Shown here one piece after another: positions 54,141-62,522 of a DNA stretch of 64,000 bases. Under the pieces are notes generated by a model. That model searched no databases. It saw only the letters and a list, made by a program, of their open reading frames with translations, and was not told where the DNA came from. The DNA is from Burkholderiaceae bacterium 16 (GTDB lineage: Bacteria; Pseudomonadota; Gammaproteobacteria; Burkholderiales; Burkholderiaceae), in NCBI GenBank assembly GCA_000955785.1, contig JYOD01000052.1, forward strand, positions 400-64,399, read 5' to 3'. Position 1 is the first letter of the stretch, and each line of letters begins with the position of its first letter. Both the position numbers and the translations under genes were made by a program.

Positions 54141-54911
54141 ATGGGCAAGGTCTACCTGATCGGGGCAGGTCCCGGTGCCGCGGACCTCATTACGGTGCGC
54201 GGTGCACGGCTTTTGGGCGAAGCCCAGGTGGTGCTGCACGATGCGCTGGTGTCGCCCGAGATGCTGGCATGGTGTCCGCAGGCGCAGTTGATCGAGGTGG
54301 GCAAGCGGTGCGGGCAACGCTCCACCGCGCAGTTGTTCATCAACCGCCAGATCGTCGACCAGGCCCGCAAGCATGATCGCGTGGTGCGCCTCAAGGGCGG
54401 CGACCCGATGCTGTTCGGCCGCGCCGACGAGGAATTGCAGGCGCTGGAAGAAGCTGGCATCGAGTATGAGATCGTGCCGGGCATTACCGCCGCGCTGGCG
54501 GCCGCGTCCGCCATCCGCAAGCCGCTCACCAAGCGCGGCGTATCGCGCAGCGTGGCCTTTGCGACGCAGTCCAAGGCAGCCGACACGGTCGATGTGGAGG
54601 CCGATGTGAAGGCCGATACGCTGGTGTATTACATGGGCCGCGATCAGGCGGCGTCCATTGCGGCGCAGTTGATCGCGCATGGCAAGCCGGCTGCCACGCC
54701 CGCCTGGGTGGTCGAGGCCGCGACCTCGGCGCACCAGCGCAGCAGGCAGTTCACGCTGCGCCAGATGGCGGCGGGCGAGGCGGCGGCATGGATCGATCCA
54801 ACCCATCCCAGCCTGTTGATGATCGGCGAGGCGCTGGCTTCGCGGGCCAGCGAGGTGGTGCGGCAGGATGCCGATGGCGGCGTGTCGTACGGGGAAACTC
54901 GCGCAGCCTGA
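54141..54911 (+). CDS. cobA: uroporphyrinogen-III C-methyltransferase
   Basis: A 256-residue SUMT. It methylates uroporphyrinogen III at C2 and C7 to precorrin-2, the branch point to siroheme for CysI. Motifs are YLIGAGPGAADLITVRGARL, VRLKGGDPMLFGRADEELQA, EIVPGITAALAAASAIRKPL and LVYYMGRDQAA. Unlike enterobacterial CysG it has no fused dehydrogenase/ferrochelatase domain; the convergent CbiX-type chelatase probably completes siroheme with a dehydrogenase elsewhere. It closes the sulfur operon and is followed by a strong terminator. Confidence 0.93.
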   Translation: MGKVYLIGAGPGAADLITVRGARLLGEAQVVLHDALVSPEMLAWCPQAQLIEVGKRCGQRSTAQLFINRQIVDQARKHDRVVRLKGGDPMLFGRADEELQALEEAGIEYEIVPGITAALAAASAIRKPLTKRGVSRSVAFATQSKAADTVDVEADVKADTLVYYMGRDQAASIAAQLIAHGKPAATPAWVVEAATSAHQRSRQFTLRQMAAGEAAAWIDPTHPSLLMIGEALASRASEVVRQDADGGVSYGETRAA

Positions 54912-54928
54912 ATCGTGGGCGCGATGTG

Positions 54929-54963
54929 AAAAAGCCGGACAACGTAGCGTTGTCCGGCTTTTT
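54929..54963. terminator. bidirectional intrinsic terminator
   Basis: AAAAAGCCGGACAAC (54929-54943) and GTTGTCCGGCTTTTT (54949-54963) pair perfectly over 15 bp around GTAGC, with A/T tails serving both strands. It ends the sulfur operon on the plus strand and the chelatase transcript on the minus strand. Confidence 0.95.
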
Positions 54964-54989
54964 CTTTGTGCTTTCGGGCCGCGCCTGCG

Positions 54990-55394
54990 TCAGACTTCAT
55001 CGCCGTTGAGCGTCCCCACGCAGTAAGCGGCAATCGCATCCAGCACGCTCTCATCCTCCCCCACCGCCGTGGCGCAGCGGATCGTCACCCCCGGATGCCG
55101 CTGGCGGCAGTCATCGAGCAGCGCCGGCAGGTCACGCCGCAGATGCCCCCCCTGGCCGAAGAAGACCGGCACCACATTGATATTGGCAACGCCGGCGGCA
55201 GCCAGTTCGGCCAGCGTGTCCGGCAGCGAAGGCGTCATCAGTTCCAGGAACGCCAGCCGCACGGCGCTGTCCGGCAAGGCAGCGGCCAGCTTGGCGTGCA
55301 GCCGGTCAAACGGCTCCCGCCAACGCGCATCGCGCGCGCCGTGGCCGAACAGCACCAGGGCCTGGCGCGCAAGGGGGGCGGGGGTCGCGGTCAT
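54990..55394 (-). CDS. CbiX/SirB-type sirohydrochlorin chelatase
   Basis: A 134-residue single-domain class II chelatase that inserts Fe (siroheme) or Co into sirohydrochlorin. The metal-site His is in LVLFGHGARDARWREPFDRL, and the second in VVPVFFGQGGHLRRDLPAL. The small form (CbiXS) works as a dimer. Its position, convergent with SUMT and next to the sulfur genes, favours ferrochelation for sulfite reductase. It reads toward the shared terminator. Confidence 0.9.
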   Translation of the reverse strand: MTATPAPLARQALVLFGHGARDARWREPFDRLHAKLAAALPDSAVRLAFLELMTPSLPDTLAELAAAGVANINVVPVFFGQGGHLRRDLPALLDDCRQRHPGVTIRCATAVGEDESVLDAIAAYCVGTLNGDEV

Positions 55395-55415
55395 CTTCGG
55401 GCCTTGATGCTGGTG

Positions 55416-56570
55416 TTAATGCCGGTCCACCCAGCGCAACGCGCCAAGCGCCACCAGCAGGTACAGCGTGCCGGGTATCAGCGCCGAGACGATCGGCGGC
55501 CAGGTATGCAACAGCCCCACGTGCGAAAACAGCGTGTTGGACAGGTGGAACGACAGCCCCAGCATGATACCGCCGAACACCTTGACGCCCACCGCGCCGG
55601 CCCGCGCGTGCAGGTAGGCGAAGGGCAGGGCCAGCGCCACCATTACGAACAGTGTCAGCGGGTAGATCACTTTCTTCCAGAAAGCGATCTCATAGCGCTG
55701 GGTGTCCTGCTTGTTGTCGCGCAGGTGGCGGATATAGCGGAACAGGTCCAGCGTGGACATGCGCTCGGGCTCCACCAGCAGCACGGACAGGATCTGCGGC
55801 GTCAGTTCGGAACGCATGGCCAGGCTGGGTACGCTTCGCTGCTCGCCGCGGAAGACCGGTGCCAGGGTGTCGGCCTTGCCCGGCTCGCCCCTGGGCAAAT
55901 CCAGGAAATGGGTTTCGGTGACGCCGGTGAGCTGCCAGGACTGGTTGCCCTGGTAGCGGCCTTCCCTGGCCACGCGGATCACGCTGAGCCGGTATTGCTG
56001 GTCGAATTCGTAGATGGTGACGCCGGTGATGCTCTGGTCGGGCCGCAGGCCGGCTACGTTGACGAAGCGGGTGACCTCATGGCCCAGGGTGGCGTCGCGG
56101 TCGCGGTCCTTGACCCACACGCCCGAGCGGAAACCCGCGGAGACGGTGGCGCCCAGTGCTTCCAGCTTGATCTTCTGCGCGTATTGCTCGGCCTTGGGGC
56201 CGATGAACTCGCCGAAGATAAACGTGGCGATGGCCAGCGGCACCGCCAGCTTGAACAGCGAGAACAGCGCCTGGCGCGTATTCAGGCCGGCCACCCGGAA
56301 GATCGTGTATTCCGACTGGCTGGCCAGTTGCGAGAAGACATAGATCGCACTGATCAGCACGGCGATCGGCAGCACCTCATAGATGCGCGTGGGCGCTTGC
56401 AGGATGACGTGGAAGAACGCCACCAGCGAGGTGTAGCGTCCTGCCACGCTCTCCAGTTCACTGAGCATGTCGAAAAACACGAACAGCGCCAGCACCGCAA
56501 ACAGGATAAAGGCGAAGACGCCGTAGATCAGCTGCCCGAAATAGCGCTCGTAGACCCGCAATACCCTCAT
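55416..56570 (-). CDS. lptG: LPS export ABC transporter permease LptG
   Basis: A 384-residue inner-membrane permease of the LptB2FG complex that lifts lipopolysaccharide out of the membrane toward LptC/A. It has six transmembrane helices, three at each end (FGQLIYGVFAFILFAVLALF near the start, TLYLLVALGALRWVDRH at the end), and a large periplasmic beta-jellyroll between. Its ATG overlaps the lptF TGA (ATGA), so the two permeases are coupled. An upstream 43-codon extension lies inside lptF and was not used as the start. Confidence 0.95.
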   Translation of the reverse strand: MRVLRVYERYFGQLIYGVFAFILFAVLALFVFFDMLSELESVAGRYTSLVAFFHVILQAPTRIYEVLPIAVLISAIYVFSQLASQSEYTIFRVAGLNTRQALFSLFKLAVPLAIATFIFGEFIGPKAEQYAQKIKLEALGATVSAGFRSGVWVKDRDRDATLGHEVTRFVNVAGLRPDQSITGVTIYEFDQQYRLSVIRVAREGRYQGNQSWQLTGVTETHFLDLPRGEPGKADTLAPVFRGEQRSVPSLAMRSELTPQILSVLLVEPERMSTLDLFRYIRHLRDNKQDTQRYEIAFWKKVIYPLTLFVMVALALPFAYLHARAGAVGVKVFGGIMLGLSFHLSNTLFSHVGLLHTWPPIVSALIPGTLYLLVALGALRWVDRH

Positions 56571-57691
56571 GCCTGGCTCCCCGTGTTGCCGCCCTTGCGG
56601 GGCAGGCCGAAGACGGCACGCCAGCCTCCCAGGCTGCGGTTCTGGCGGTAGCGGAACAGCATCACCGCGCCCAGCAGGGCAAGCAGGTGGAACGGCCACC
56701 AGGCCAGGGAGAACGGGATCGAGCCGGAGCGCACCCAGGCCTGCGAGAGATTGATCAAGTTACTGTAGGTCAGGTAGATCAGCACCGCGAAGACCAGCGG
56801 CGTGTAACGGCCCAGGCGCGGGTTGACATAGGCAAGCGGGATGGCTATCAGTACGAAGTTGAAGGCCAGCAGCGGCAGCGACAGGCGCCACAGCAACTCC
56901 CCCAGGTTCTCGTTGGTGGGGTTGCGCAGCAGGTCGATGGTGTCGCGGCTCTTGGTCGGGATGTCGCCTTCCGACTCGGGTGGTTTGCTGTCCACCTTTA
57001 CCGCGTACTGATCGAACTCGACGATGCGGTAGTCGAGCTTGCCGGGCGTGCCGGCATAGCGGCGGCCGTTTTCCATCACCACCATCCGGTCGCCGTTCGG
57101 CAGGGTCTGGAACTGGCCCTGGTGGGCCAGCGCCACGCCGATCTTGTCGGCTTCGGCGTTGGCGACAAAGACATTGCGCGCGTACTTCATGTCGGCGTCG
57201 ATGCCTTCGATAAACAGCACATAGTTGCCCTTGGCCGGCTCGATGAAGCGTCCGGCGGCGATCATCGACAGCACGCCGCGCTGCTCGAAGCGGTCGCGGA
57301 ACAAGGAGGTCTGCTGGTTGGCCCACGGCCAGGCGAAGATGCCCAGCAGCAGCGACAGGATGATGAAGGGCGCGGCAAACTGCAGCACCGGCTTGACCAG
57401 GTCGCGCAGCGAGATGCCTGCCGAGAACCACACCACCATCTCCGAATCCTTGTACCAGCGCGTGAGCACGATCAGGGTGGAGATGAACAGCGTGGCCGAT
57501 AGCAAAATGGACAGGTAGCCGATGGTGGCCAGGCCGATCAGCATCAGCACGTCGTTGGGGCTGGCCTTGCCGTTGGCGGCCATGCCCAGGATACGGATGA
57601 CGAGCGAGGTCAGCATGAATGTCAGCATGACCAGAAACACCGCGCCAGCGGTGTAGGCGAGCTCGCGACGCAAGGCTTGTTGAAAGATCAT
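56567..57691 (-). CDS. lptF: LPS export ABC transporter permease LptF
   Basis: A 374-residue partner of LptG with the same layout: N-terminal helices (LAYTAGAVFLVMLTFMLTSL), a periplasmic domain with VFVANAEADKIGVALAHQGQ, and C-terminal helices including IALPLAYVNPRLGRYTP-like segments. The start MIFQQALRRELAYTA is the family's usual N terminus. It is divergent from pepA over 140 bp, an arrangement I recall as conserved in gammaproteobacteria and betaproteobacteria. Confidence 0.95.
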   Translation of the reverse strand: MIFQQALRRELAYTAGAVFLVMLTFMLTSLVIRILGMAANGKASPNDVLMLIGLATIGYLSILLSATLFISTLIVLTRWYKDSEMVVWFSAGISLRDLVKPVLQFAAPFIILSLLLGIFAWPWANQQTSLFRDRFEQRGVLSMIAAGRFIEPAKGNYVLFIEGIDADMKYARNVFVANAEADKIGVALAHQGQFQTLPNGDRMVVMENGRRYAGTPGKLDYRIVEFDQYAVKVDSKPPESEGDIPTKSRDTIDLLRNPTNENLGELLWRLSLPLLAFNFVLIAIPLAYVNPRLGRYTPLVFAVLIYLTYSNLINLSQAWVRSGSIPFSLAWWPFHLLALLGAVMLFRYRQNRSLGGWRAVFGLPRKGGNTGSQA

Positions 57692-57831
57692 GCGGAGTCG
57701 GTTCCGGGCTGCCGGCCGGCGCGGGCGATGTCGGTGCCGGAGGTGCTTGCTAGCAAGCATAGCGGACCGCCGGCAGCAAATCGCGGATAATAGGAGCTTT
57801 CGTGGTGGACGAGCCCCTGGAAGGAAGCGCG

Positions 57832-59400
57832 ATGGAATTTAGCACAAAAGCCCTGGATTGGAGCAAAGCGGGCCAAAATGGTTTCCTGGCGACCAAGACC
57901 GATTGCCTGGTAGTGGGCCTGTTTGAAGGTCAGAGCCTGGCCGGCGTGGCCAAGGCACTTGACGTGGCGACAAAGGGCTTGGTGTCCCGCATCGTCAAGC
58001 TCGGCGATTTCGAGGGCAAGCGCGGTACGCAGCTGATGCTGCACGAAGTGGCCGGCGTGGGCGCCGCCCGCGTGCTGCTGGTGGGATTCGGCAAGGAAGC
58101 CGAGTTCGGCGACAAGGCATTCGCCGAAGCCGTGCGCACGTCCCTGCGTGCCTTGTCCGGCACGCGTGCCGCCAATGTGCTGTGGTGCCTCGCCCAGCAG
58201 CAGGCGCCCCAGCAGGCCGGCAATGCCCGCGACCTGGCCTGGCGCCTGGTTACCACCGTCACGCTGATCCGCGAAGCCGGCTACCGCCTGCTGGAGCGCC
58301 ATCCCGGGCTCAAGCGCGCCAATGCCAAGGGCAACAGCGCCGGCAACGGCAACAGCAATGACAATCTCCCCGGCCTGCGCAAGGTGGTGCTGACGGTCGA
58401 CGCGGCCGACGCCAAGGCGGCGGCCCAGGCCGTGGTCCGCGGCGCGGCCATCGCCAACGGCATGGAGCTGACCAAGGACCTGGGCAACCTGCCGTCCAAT
58501 ATCTGCACCCCGACCTACCTGGCCAACACCGCGCGCGGCATCGCCAAGCGCCACAAGCTCAAGGTGGAAGTGCTGGGCCGCAAGCAGCTCGAAGCCCTCA
58601 AGATGGGTGCCTTCCTGGCAGTCGCCAAGGGTGCCGTCGAGCCGCCCCAGTTCATCGTGCTGCGCTACGACGGCGCCTCGGCCAAACAGGCGCCGGTGGT
58701 GCTGGTGGGCAAGGGCATCACCTTCGATACCGGCGGTATCTCGCTCAAGCCCGGCGAGGGCATGGACGAGATGAAATACGACATGTGCGGCGCCGCCTCG
58801 GTGCTGGGCACGCTGCAGGCGGTGGCCGAGATGGGCCTCAAGCTGAACGTGATTGCGGTGGTCCCCACCTGCGAGAACATGCCGTCCGGCAACGCTACCA
58901 AGCCCGGCGACGTGGTCACCAGCATGTCCGGCCAGACCATCGAGATCCTCAACACCGACGCCGAAGGCCGCCTGGTCCTGTGCGACGCGCTGACCTATGT
59001 AGAGCGCTTCAAGCCGGCCGCCGTGGTGGATGTGGCAACCCTGACGGGCGCCTGCATCATCGCGCTGGGCCACGTCAACAGCGGCCTCTACGCCCGCAAC
59101 GACGGCCTGGCGGATCAACTGCTGCAAGCCGGCCGCAAGGCCATGGACACCGCCTGGCGCATGCCGCTGGACGATGACTACCAGGACCAGCTCAAGTCCA
59201 ACTTCGCCGACATGGCCAATATCGGCGGCCGCCCGGCCGGCAGCGTGACCGCGGCCTGCTTCCTGGCGCGCTATACCGAGAAGTACGACTGGGCCCACCT
59301 GGACATCGCCGGCACGGCCTGGAAGAGCGGTGCCGCCAAGGGCGCCACCGGCCGTCCGGTGCCGTTGCTGACGCAGTTCCTGATGGATCGCGCCGGCTGA
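57832..59400 (+). CDS. pepA: leucyl aminopeptidase
   Basis: A 522-residue M17 metallopeptidase, hexameric, with two metal ions. The catalytic C-domain carries VGKGITFDTGGISLKPGEGM, DEMKYDMCGAASVLGTLQAV and the signature NTDAEGRLVLCDAL; the first metal-ligand Lys is in GKGITFD. The N-domain (1-170) also binds DNA in E. coli PepA, where it acts in plasmid dimer resolution and carAB control. The start MEFSTKALDW follows GGAAGCGCG. A G/C-rich hairpin follows the stop. Confidence 0.95.
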   Translation: MEFSTKALDWSKAGQNGFLATKTDCLVVGLFEGQSLAGVAKALDVATKGLVSRIVKLGDFEGKRGTQLMLHEVAGVGAARVLLVGFGKEAEFGDKAFAEAVRTSLRALSGTRAANVLWCLAQQQAPQQAGNARDLAWRLVTTVTLIREAGYRLLERHPGLKRANAKGNSAGNGNSNDNLPGLRKVVLTVDAADAKAAAQAVVRGAAIANGMELTKDLGNLPSNICTPTYLANTARGIAKRHKLKVEVLGRKQLEALKMGAFLAVAKGAVEPPQFIVLRYDGASAKQAPVVLVGKGITFDTGGISLKPGEGMDEMKYDMCGAASVLGTLQAVAEMGLKLNVIAVVPTCENMPSGNATKPGDVVTSMSGQTIEILNTDAEGRLVLCDALTYVERFKPAAVVDVATLTGACIIALGHVNSGLYARNDGLADQLLQAGRKAMDTAWRMPLDDDYQDQLKSNFADMANIGGRPAGSVTAACFLARYTEKYDWAHLDIAGTAWKSGAAKGATGRPVPLLTQFLMDRAG

Positions 59401-59409
59401 CGGCGGGAC

Positions 59410-59438
59410 GGGCCGGCGCCGTCTTCCGGCGCCGGCCC
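59410..59438 (+). terminator. strong GC hairpin between pepA and holC
   Basis: GGGCCGGCGCC (59410-59420) and GGCGCCGGCCC (59428-59438) pair perfectly around GTCTTCC. It lacks a T-run, so it may attenuate or stabilise mRNA rather than fully stop transcription into holC. Confidence 0.5.
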
Positions 59439-59473
59439 GCCCGGTTTCATCTTCACAGGATTGGTTTTCACCC

Positions 59474-59917
59474 ATGACGCGTATCGATTTCCACAGCAAC
59501 GTGCCCGACAAGCTCGGCTACGCTTGCCGGCTGATCCGCAAGGCCTACGGCGCCGGCCAGAAGCTGGTGGTGCACGGCGCGCCGGAGCAGCTGGCGCAGC
59601 TCGATGCGCGCTTGTGGACATTCTCCGCGCTGGATTTCCTGCCGCATTGCGGCGTCGACAGCCCGCATGCCGGCGTGACGCCGATCGTGCTGGCAGCCAG
59701 GCTGGACCAGGCCCCGCACCACCAGTTGCTGATCAACCTCAGTGCTGAGACGCCCGCGCAATTTGCAAGTTTCGAGCGCATGATCGAGGTGGTCGGCAGC
59801 GACGCCGGCGACCGGGCCGCGGGGCGCGAGCGTTTCCGCCTCTACCGCGAACGCGGCTATGCGCTGGCCCACCACGATATCGCCCAGGCCAGCCAGGGCA
59901 AGGGGGACGCCGCATGA
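59474..59917 (+). CDS. holC: DNA polymerase III subunit chi
   Basis: A 147-residue subunit of the clamp-loader complex that links polymerase III to SSB. Family features are MTRIDFHSNVPDKLGYACRL, the KAYGAGQKLVVHGAPEQLAQ segment, LWTFSALDFLPHCGVDSPHA and INLSAETPAQF. Order pepA-holC is conserved across proteobacteria. The stop overlaps the start of a DUF2486 gene (ATGA). Confidence 0.93.
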   Translation: MTRIDFHSNVPDKLGYACRLIRKAYGAGQKLVVHGAPEQLAQLDARLWTFSALDFLPHCGVDSPHAGVTPIVLAARLDQAPHHQLLINLSAETPAQFASFERMIEVVGSDAGDRAAGRERFRLYRERGYALAHHDIAQASQGKGDAA

Positions 59918-60498
59918 CCGAACGCACCACCTCGCGCGTGATTCCGCGCATCGGGCCCAACGACAGCATTCCGTTGCTGACCGAGGTGATCGACCTGCCT
60001 GCCGACGGCGCCAGGCCGCCGGTGCAGGACGAGCCGGGCGCGGGCACGGTCGCCCGGACAGAAGCCGAGGCTGGCGGGCGAAGCCATGCCCAGCCCGCTC
60101 CCGAAATCAGCTGGCCCGGTGCGCTGACCCATGTCGTCGTGCCGCGCGAGGCTGGGGCGGGCATTGCCGCCGCCGAGGTGCCCGCGCTGCACCAGCCAAC
60201 CCCTTCCGCCCGGGACGGAGCCTATTCGGTTTCCCATGCCGCGCCCCACGCCAGCCCGCCGCCCAGCGCGGACGAACTGCGCGCGGTGCGCAGCGAGTTG
60301 CTGACGCGCGTGATGATGCGTTTTCGCACCGAGTGGCCGCAGGTGGTGGAGGCCCATACGGAGGCCACGCTGCAATCGCGGCTGGCCCCGCTGACCGCGC
60401 AGCTGGCGTCGGAACTGACGCAGTCGCTGGAGGCCCGGCTGGTGGAGTGGCTGGATGCCACGCTGGAAGAAATTGAGCGGGATCCGGGCGGCATGTGA
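59914..60498 (+). CDS. DUF2486 family protein
   Basis: A 194-residue protein starting MTERTTSRVIPRIGPNDSIP, with PLLTEVIDLP as the recognisable N-terminal motif, a disordered Ala/Pro/Gly middle (residues 40-125) and a helical C terminus (ELLTRVMMRFRTEWPQVVEA, then TLQSRLAPLTAQLASELTQS). DUF2486 is a Burkholderiales family next to holC, of unknown function. It overlaps holC by four bases and is followed by a palindromic repeat and a terminator. Confidence 0.85.
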   Translation: MTERTTSRVIPRIGPNDSIPLLTEVIDLPADGARPPVQDEPGAGTVARTEAEAGGRSHAQPAPEISWPGALTHVVVPREAGAGIAAAEVPALHQPTPSARDGAYSVSHAAPHASPPPSADELRAVRSELLTRVMMRFRTEWPQVVEAHTEATLQSRLAPLTAQLASELTQSLEARLVEWLDATLEEIERDPGGM

Positions 60499-60562
60499 AG
60501 GCCCCAGGCACGGAACGAAGCCGACGAACAGGCCAGAGCCGCCGGCGATGACGACGGCTGTC

Positions 60563-60594
60563 GCTCCCCTCTCCCCTCAGGGGGAGAGGGGAGC
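60563..60594. repeat. perfect 14-bp inverted repeat, CTCCCCTCTCCCC type
   Basis: GCTCCCCTCTCCCC (60563-60576) and GGGGAGAGGGGAGC (60581-60594) with a TCAG loop. It shares its core and right flank with the repeat at 45275-45300. No T-run follows, so it is an intergenic repeat unit rather than a terminator. Confidence 0.7.
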
Positions 60595-60626
60595 AACCAA
60601 GCGGGTGTTTGAGTCTCCGCCGCACC

Positions 60627-60660
60627 AAAAAAAAGCCCGCGATCGCTCGCGGGCTTTTCC
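60627..60660. terminator. bidirectional intrinsic terminator for ilvD and the holC operon
   Basis: AAAAGCCCGCGA (60631-60642), loop TCGC, TCGCGGGCTTTT (60647-60658), flanked by A-run and T-run, so it can serve both the plus-strand holC/DUF2486 transcript and the minus-strand ilvD transcript. Confidence 0.95.
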
Positions 60661-60684
60661 TTTCTGGCGCTAAAGCACTCAGCC

Positions 60685-62358
60685 TCAGTCCGTCACTGCG
60701 CCCTTGCTTGCCGTCGAAGCCAGCTTGGAGAACTTCGCTAGCACGCCACGCGTATAACGCGGTGCCGGCTGCTTCCATGCCGCACGGCGCTTGGCCAGTT
60801 CTTCGTCGCTCACGTTCAGTTGCAGCAGCAGCTTGTGCGCGTCGATGGTGACCGAGTCGCCTTCCTGCACCAGCGCGATGTTGCCGCCCACGTACGCTTC
60901 CGGCGCCACGTGGCCTACCACCATGCCCCAGGTGCCGCCCGAGAAGCGGCCGTCGGTGATGAAGCCGACCGACTCGCCCAGGCCCTTGCCGATGATGGCC
61001 GAGGTGGGGGCCAGCATTTCAGGCATGCCGGGGCCGCCCTTGGGACCCAGGTAACGCAGCACCAGGATGTCGCCGGCATTGATCTTGTCGGCCAGGATGG
61101 CGTCCATGGCGCTTTGCTCATCTTCGAACACGCGGGCCGGGCCGGTGATGACCGGGTTCTTCAGGCCGGTGATCTTGGCGACCGCGCCTTCCGGTGCCAG
61201 GTTGCCCTTCAGGATGGCCAGGTGGCCTTCCTTGTACAGCGCGCGCTCGATCGGCAGGATCACGTCCTGGTCGGCGCGCGGGGTGTCCGGCACGTTTTCC
61301 AGTTCCTCGGCCAGGGTGCGGCCGGTGATGGTCAGGCAGTCGCCATGCAGCAGGCCGGCCTTGAGCAGGATCTTCATGACCTGCGGGATGCCGCCGGCGC
61401 GGTGCAGGTCGGTCGCCACGTACTGGCCCGAGGGCTTCAGGTTGCAGATCACCGGCACCTTGCGGCGGATGCGCTCGAAGTCGTCGATGGTCCATTCCAC
61501 TTCGGCCGAGTGGGCGATCGCCAGGTAGTGCAGCACGGCGTTGGTGGAGCCGCCGGTGGCCATGATCAGCGAGACCGCGTTCTCGATGGACTTGCGCGTG
61601 ATGATGTCGCGCGGCTTGATGTCCTTCTTGATGGCTTCGACCAGCACGCGTGCCGATTCGGCGGCGCTGTCGACCTTTTCCTGGTCCGGGTTGGCCATGG
61701 TCGACGAATACAGCAGCGACATGCCCAGCGCCTCGAACGAGGAGCTCATGGTGTTGGCGGTGTACATGCCGCCGCACGAACCCGACGACGGGCAGGCATT
61801 TTTCTCGACGCCCTCGAAGTCTTCCTGGCTCATGCGGCCGGCGGTGAATTCGCCCACGGCTTCGAACGACGACACGATGGTCAGGTCCTTGCCCTTCCAG
61901 TTGCCCGGCTTGATGGTGCCGCCGTACACGTAGATGCCCGGCACATTGGTGCGCGCCAGCGCGATCATGCCGCCCGGCATGTTCTTGTCGCAGCCGCCGA
62001 TCACGACCACGCCGTCCATCCACTGGCCCTGGGCCGCGGTCTCGATACAGTCGGCGATGACTTCGCGCGAGATCAGCGAGTACTTCATGCCCTCGGTGCC
62101 CATCGACATGCCGTCCGAGATGGTCGGGGTGCCGAAGATCTGCGGGTTGGCGTCGGAGGCCTTGATGGCGTCCACGGCGGCGTCGGCCAGCCGTTGCAGG
62201 CCGGAGTTGCACGGCGTGATGGTGGAGTGGCCGTTGGCGATGCCCACCATCGGCTTGTCGAAGTCTTCCTTCTTGTAGCCCAGCGCGTAGTACATCGAGC
62301 GGTTGGGGGAGCGCGCCACGCCTTGCGTGATGTTCTGCGAACGTTTGTTGTATGCCAT
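60685..62358 (-). CDS. ilvD: dihydroxy-acid dehydratase
   Basis: A 557-residue iron-sulfur dehydratase of branched-chain amino acid and pantothenate synthesis. Cluster ligands lie in ITPCNSGLQ, GGCDKNMPGG and ACPSSGSCGGMYTANTMSS; the C-terminal domain carries GRFSGGTWGMVVGHVAPEAY, with the catalytic Ser region. At 557 residues and with a CPSSGSCGGM triad it belongs to the shorter type with the 2Fe-2S or 4Fe-4S cluster (the 615-residue enterobacterial IlvD has a slightly different insertion). The start MAYNKRSQNITQGVAR follows CCGGAGATTCCC. It is divergent from a LysR gene. Confidence 0.95.
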   Translation of the reverse strand: MAYNKRSQNITQGVARSPNRSMYYALGYKKEDFDKPMVGIANGHSTITPCNSGLQRLADAAVDAIKASDANPQIFGTPTISDGMSMGTEGMKYSLISREVIADCIETAAQGQWMDGVVVIGGCDKNMPGGMIALARTNVPGIYVYGGTIKPGNWKGKDLTIVSSFEAVGEFTAGRMSQEDFEGVEKNACPSSGSCGGMYTANTMSSSFEALGMSLLYSSTMANPDQEKVDSAAESARVLVEAIKKDIKPRDIITRKSIENAVSLIMATGGSTNAVLHYLAIAHSAEVEWTIDDFERIRRKVPVICNLKPSGQYVATDLHRAGGIPQVMKILLKAGLLHGDCLTITGRTLAEELENVPDTPRADQDVILPIERALYKEGHLAILKGNLAPEGAVAKITGLKNPVITGPARVFEDEQSAMDAILADKINAGDILVLRYLGPKGGPGMPEMLAPTSAIIGKGLGESVGFITDGRFSGGTWGMVVGHVAPEAYVGGNIALVQEGDSVTIDAHKLLLQLNVSDEELAKRRAAWKQPAPRYTRGVLAKFSKLASTASKGAVTD

Positions 62359-62522
62359 GGGAATCTCCGGGGGAATGTGCCGGCCTGCGCGGGGCGCCCC
62401 GAGGTAGCCGGGGACCGGGCAGGCTCTTGCCATGTTGTGGACGAGAGCATGCCGCTTGCCTTTTATGCTGTCAAATATATTATTCAACCTTTATTGAGTC
62501 GATAAACATATCAGGAGCCCAT

